A stretch of 5,194 nucleotides of DNA, taken from the NCBI GenBank assembly GCA_003694355.1, contig RFKI01000324.1:1-5194 (forward strand). Reading direction: 5' to 3'. The notes under the pieces were generated by a model, which ran no database searches, was not told the DNA's origin, and was given only the letters and a program-made list of their open reading frames with translations. This DNA comes from Bdellovibrio sp. Lineage in GTDB: Bacteria; Bdellovibrionota; Bdellovibrionia; Bdellovibrionales; UBA1609. Shown here in pieces: positions 4,537-5,194 of this stretch. Every line of letters starts with the position of its first letter. The first letter of the stretch is position 1. Position numbers and translations under genes: made by a program.

Positions 4537-5194
4537 ATGGAAGAAAAGTTCTATTTCCCTCATTGTTTGAAAACACCTCTATTTAAGTTAGCCATAGGGA
4601 TTTTTTTGCTTTTCTCATTCAATATGAAAGCTTCAGCAGACCTGTCTTTTGATATCAATACCTTAGCTTATAAAACTTCAGAAAACACTACAAATTTTTA
4701 TGGTATTTATACCTTATCTCTATACCAGCCTTTAAACTCTCGCTTACAATGGATGCTGAATGTTTCTCGGCTTCAAAACTACAGTTACAATTTGAATAAC
4801 AATAGTTCATCTGGAGATTGGCAAAACCCCTCTGTAGGTGCATCTTATGCTTTTTCCAAAAGCTCTCTAGATTTTTTAAAAGTTTCAGCCTTATTTACTG
4901 TTCCTGCAAGTCAAAGTGCAATCAACAAAGACTTTCAGGGTAGCTCCTCTCTACAATTAAGCCTCGGTCATTCTTTTAAAAGACTAAAATTTAATGATTT
5001 TATTCAATACACGTATTCTTTTTATCAATATGATATTGCTGATAACGGGGAAGTATTAGCTCCTCATCTACTTTCCATAGGCTCAACGATTCAACATATA
5101 TTGTCTAAAACTTCTTTTGTAGGTCTCTTATTAGCTCCAAGTTGGACTTTAAGTTTTCAAGGTACTCTAAAAAGCTATGTTTTTACAAAGTTAA
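4537..5194 (+). CDS. Putative outer-membrane beta-barrel protein, 3' partial
   Basis: An open frame from ATG 4537 runs without a stop to the window end (219 complete codons). The N-terminus has a charged and polar part with Lys17, then the hydrophobic core LAIGIFLLFSF (18-28), then ASA at 32-34 before Asp35, a good signal-peptidase I site. The mature part has repeated short, alternating polar/hydrophobic segments rich in Tyr, Phe, Ser, Asn and Gln, for example GIYTLSLYQPL, LQWMLNVSRL, PSVGASYAF, FLKVSALFTVP, SSLQLSLGHSF and DFIQYTYSFYQYDI. This pattern, with Asn/Ser-rich turns, is typical of outer-membrane beta-barrels. I cannot name a family or a substrate. There is no strong Shine-Dalgarno; the bases before the ATG are AAAGTAAAGCTTT. 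It lies 201 bases after the lipoprotein gene and is probably its own transcription unit. The barrel could be a porin-like channel or a surface structural protein; no link to the upstream system is shown by sequence. Confidence 0.75.
   Translation, partial: MEEKFYFPHCLKTPLFKLAIGIFLLFSFNMKASADLSFDINTLAYKTSENTTNFYGIYTLSLYQPLNSRLQWMLNVSRLQNYSYNLNNNSSSGDWQNPSVGASYAFSKSSLDFLKVSALFTVPASQSAINKDFQGSSSLQLSLGHSFKRLKFNDFIQYTYSFYQYDIADNGEVLAPHLLSIGSTIQHILSKTSFVGLLLAPSWTLSFQGTLKSYVFTKL

Noticed and set aside
1..5194. Insertion sequence or transposon ends.
   Set aside because: No transposase, terminal inverted repeats or target duplications were seen in the window.

Overview
The window is AT-rich (about 35% GC by eye). 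All genes lie on the + strand, and the cargo is typical of a Gram-negative (diderm) bacterium: Sec signal peptides, two lipoproteins with lipoboxes, a VirB10-type envelope-spanning protein and an outer-membrane beta-barrel precursor. The lineage cannot be fixed from sequence alone. Low-GC predatory or host-associated groups such as Bdellovibrionota would fit, but that is a guess.

Positions 3-4335 hold one tightly packed operon fragment that looks like part of a divergent type IV secretion (conjugation-like) system. In order: the 3' end of a helical VirB5/TrbJ-like gene (3-245); a polytopic VirB6/TrbL-like membrane protein whose reading frame is broken at a run of nine G (242-1009, continuing in another frame to 1458); a short exported VirB9-N-terminal-domain-like protein (1460-1915); a VirB10/TrbI/TraB-like scaffold (1912-2898, the surest call); and two unfamiliar lipoproteins with glycine-rich hydrophobic segments (2895-3524 and 3511-4335). 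Neighbouring genes overlap by 3-14 bases or are 1 base apart, and most have a Shine-Dalgarno sequence inside the gene before, so translation is probably coupled. No ATPase (VirB4/VirB11/VirD4), relaxase or VirB8 lies in the window; they would be expected outside it.

In the inferred machine, VirB6 would form the inner-membrane channel, VirB10 would bridge inner and outer membranes, and the VirB9-like protein with the lipoproteins would build the outer-membrane ring. VirB9 is reduced to its N-terminal domain, and no classical short VirB7 is visible. The two lipoproteins are therefore the best candidates for the missing outer-membrane parts.

A 201-base spacer (4336-4536) follows, with a weak possible terminator and a weak possible promoter. 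A separate gene then begins at 4537 and runs off the window; it encodes a secreted, beta-strand-rich protein that is probably an outer-membrane barrel.

The most notable points are the G9 tract in the VirB6-like gene (phase-variable switch, programmed frameshift or sequencing error), the domain-reduced VirB9, and the pair of multi-segment lipoproteins.
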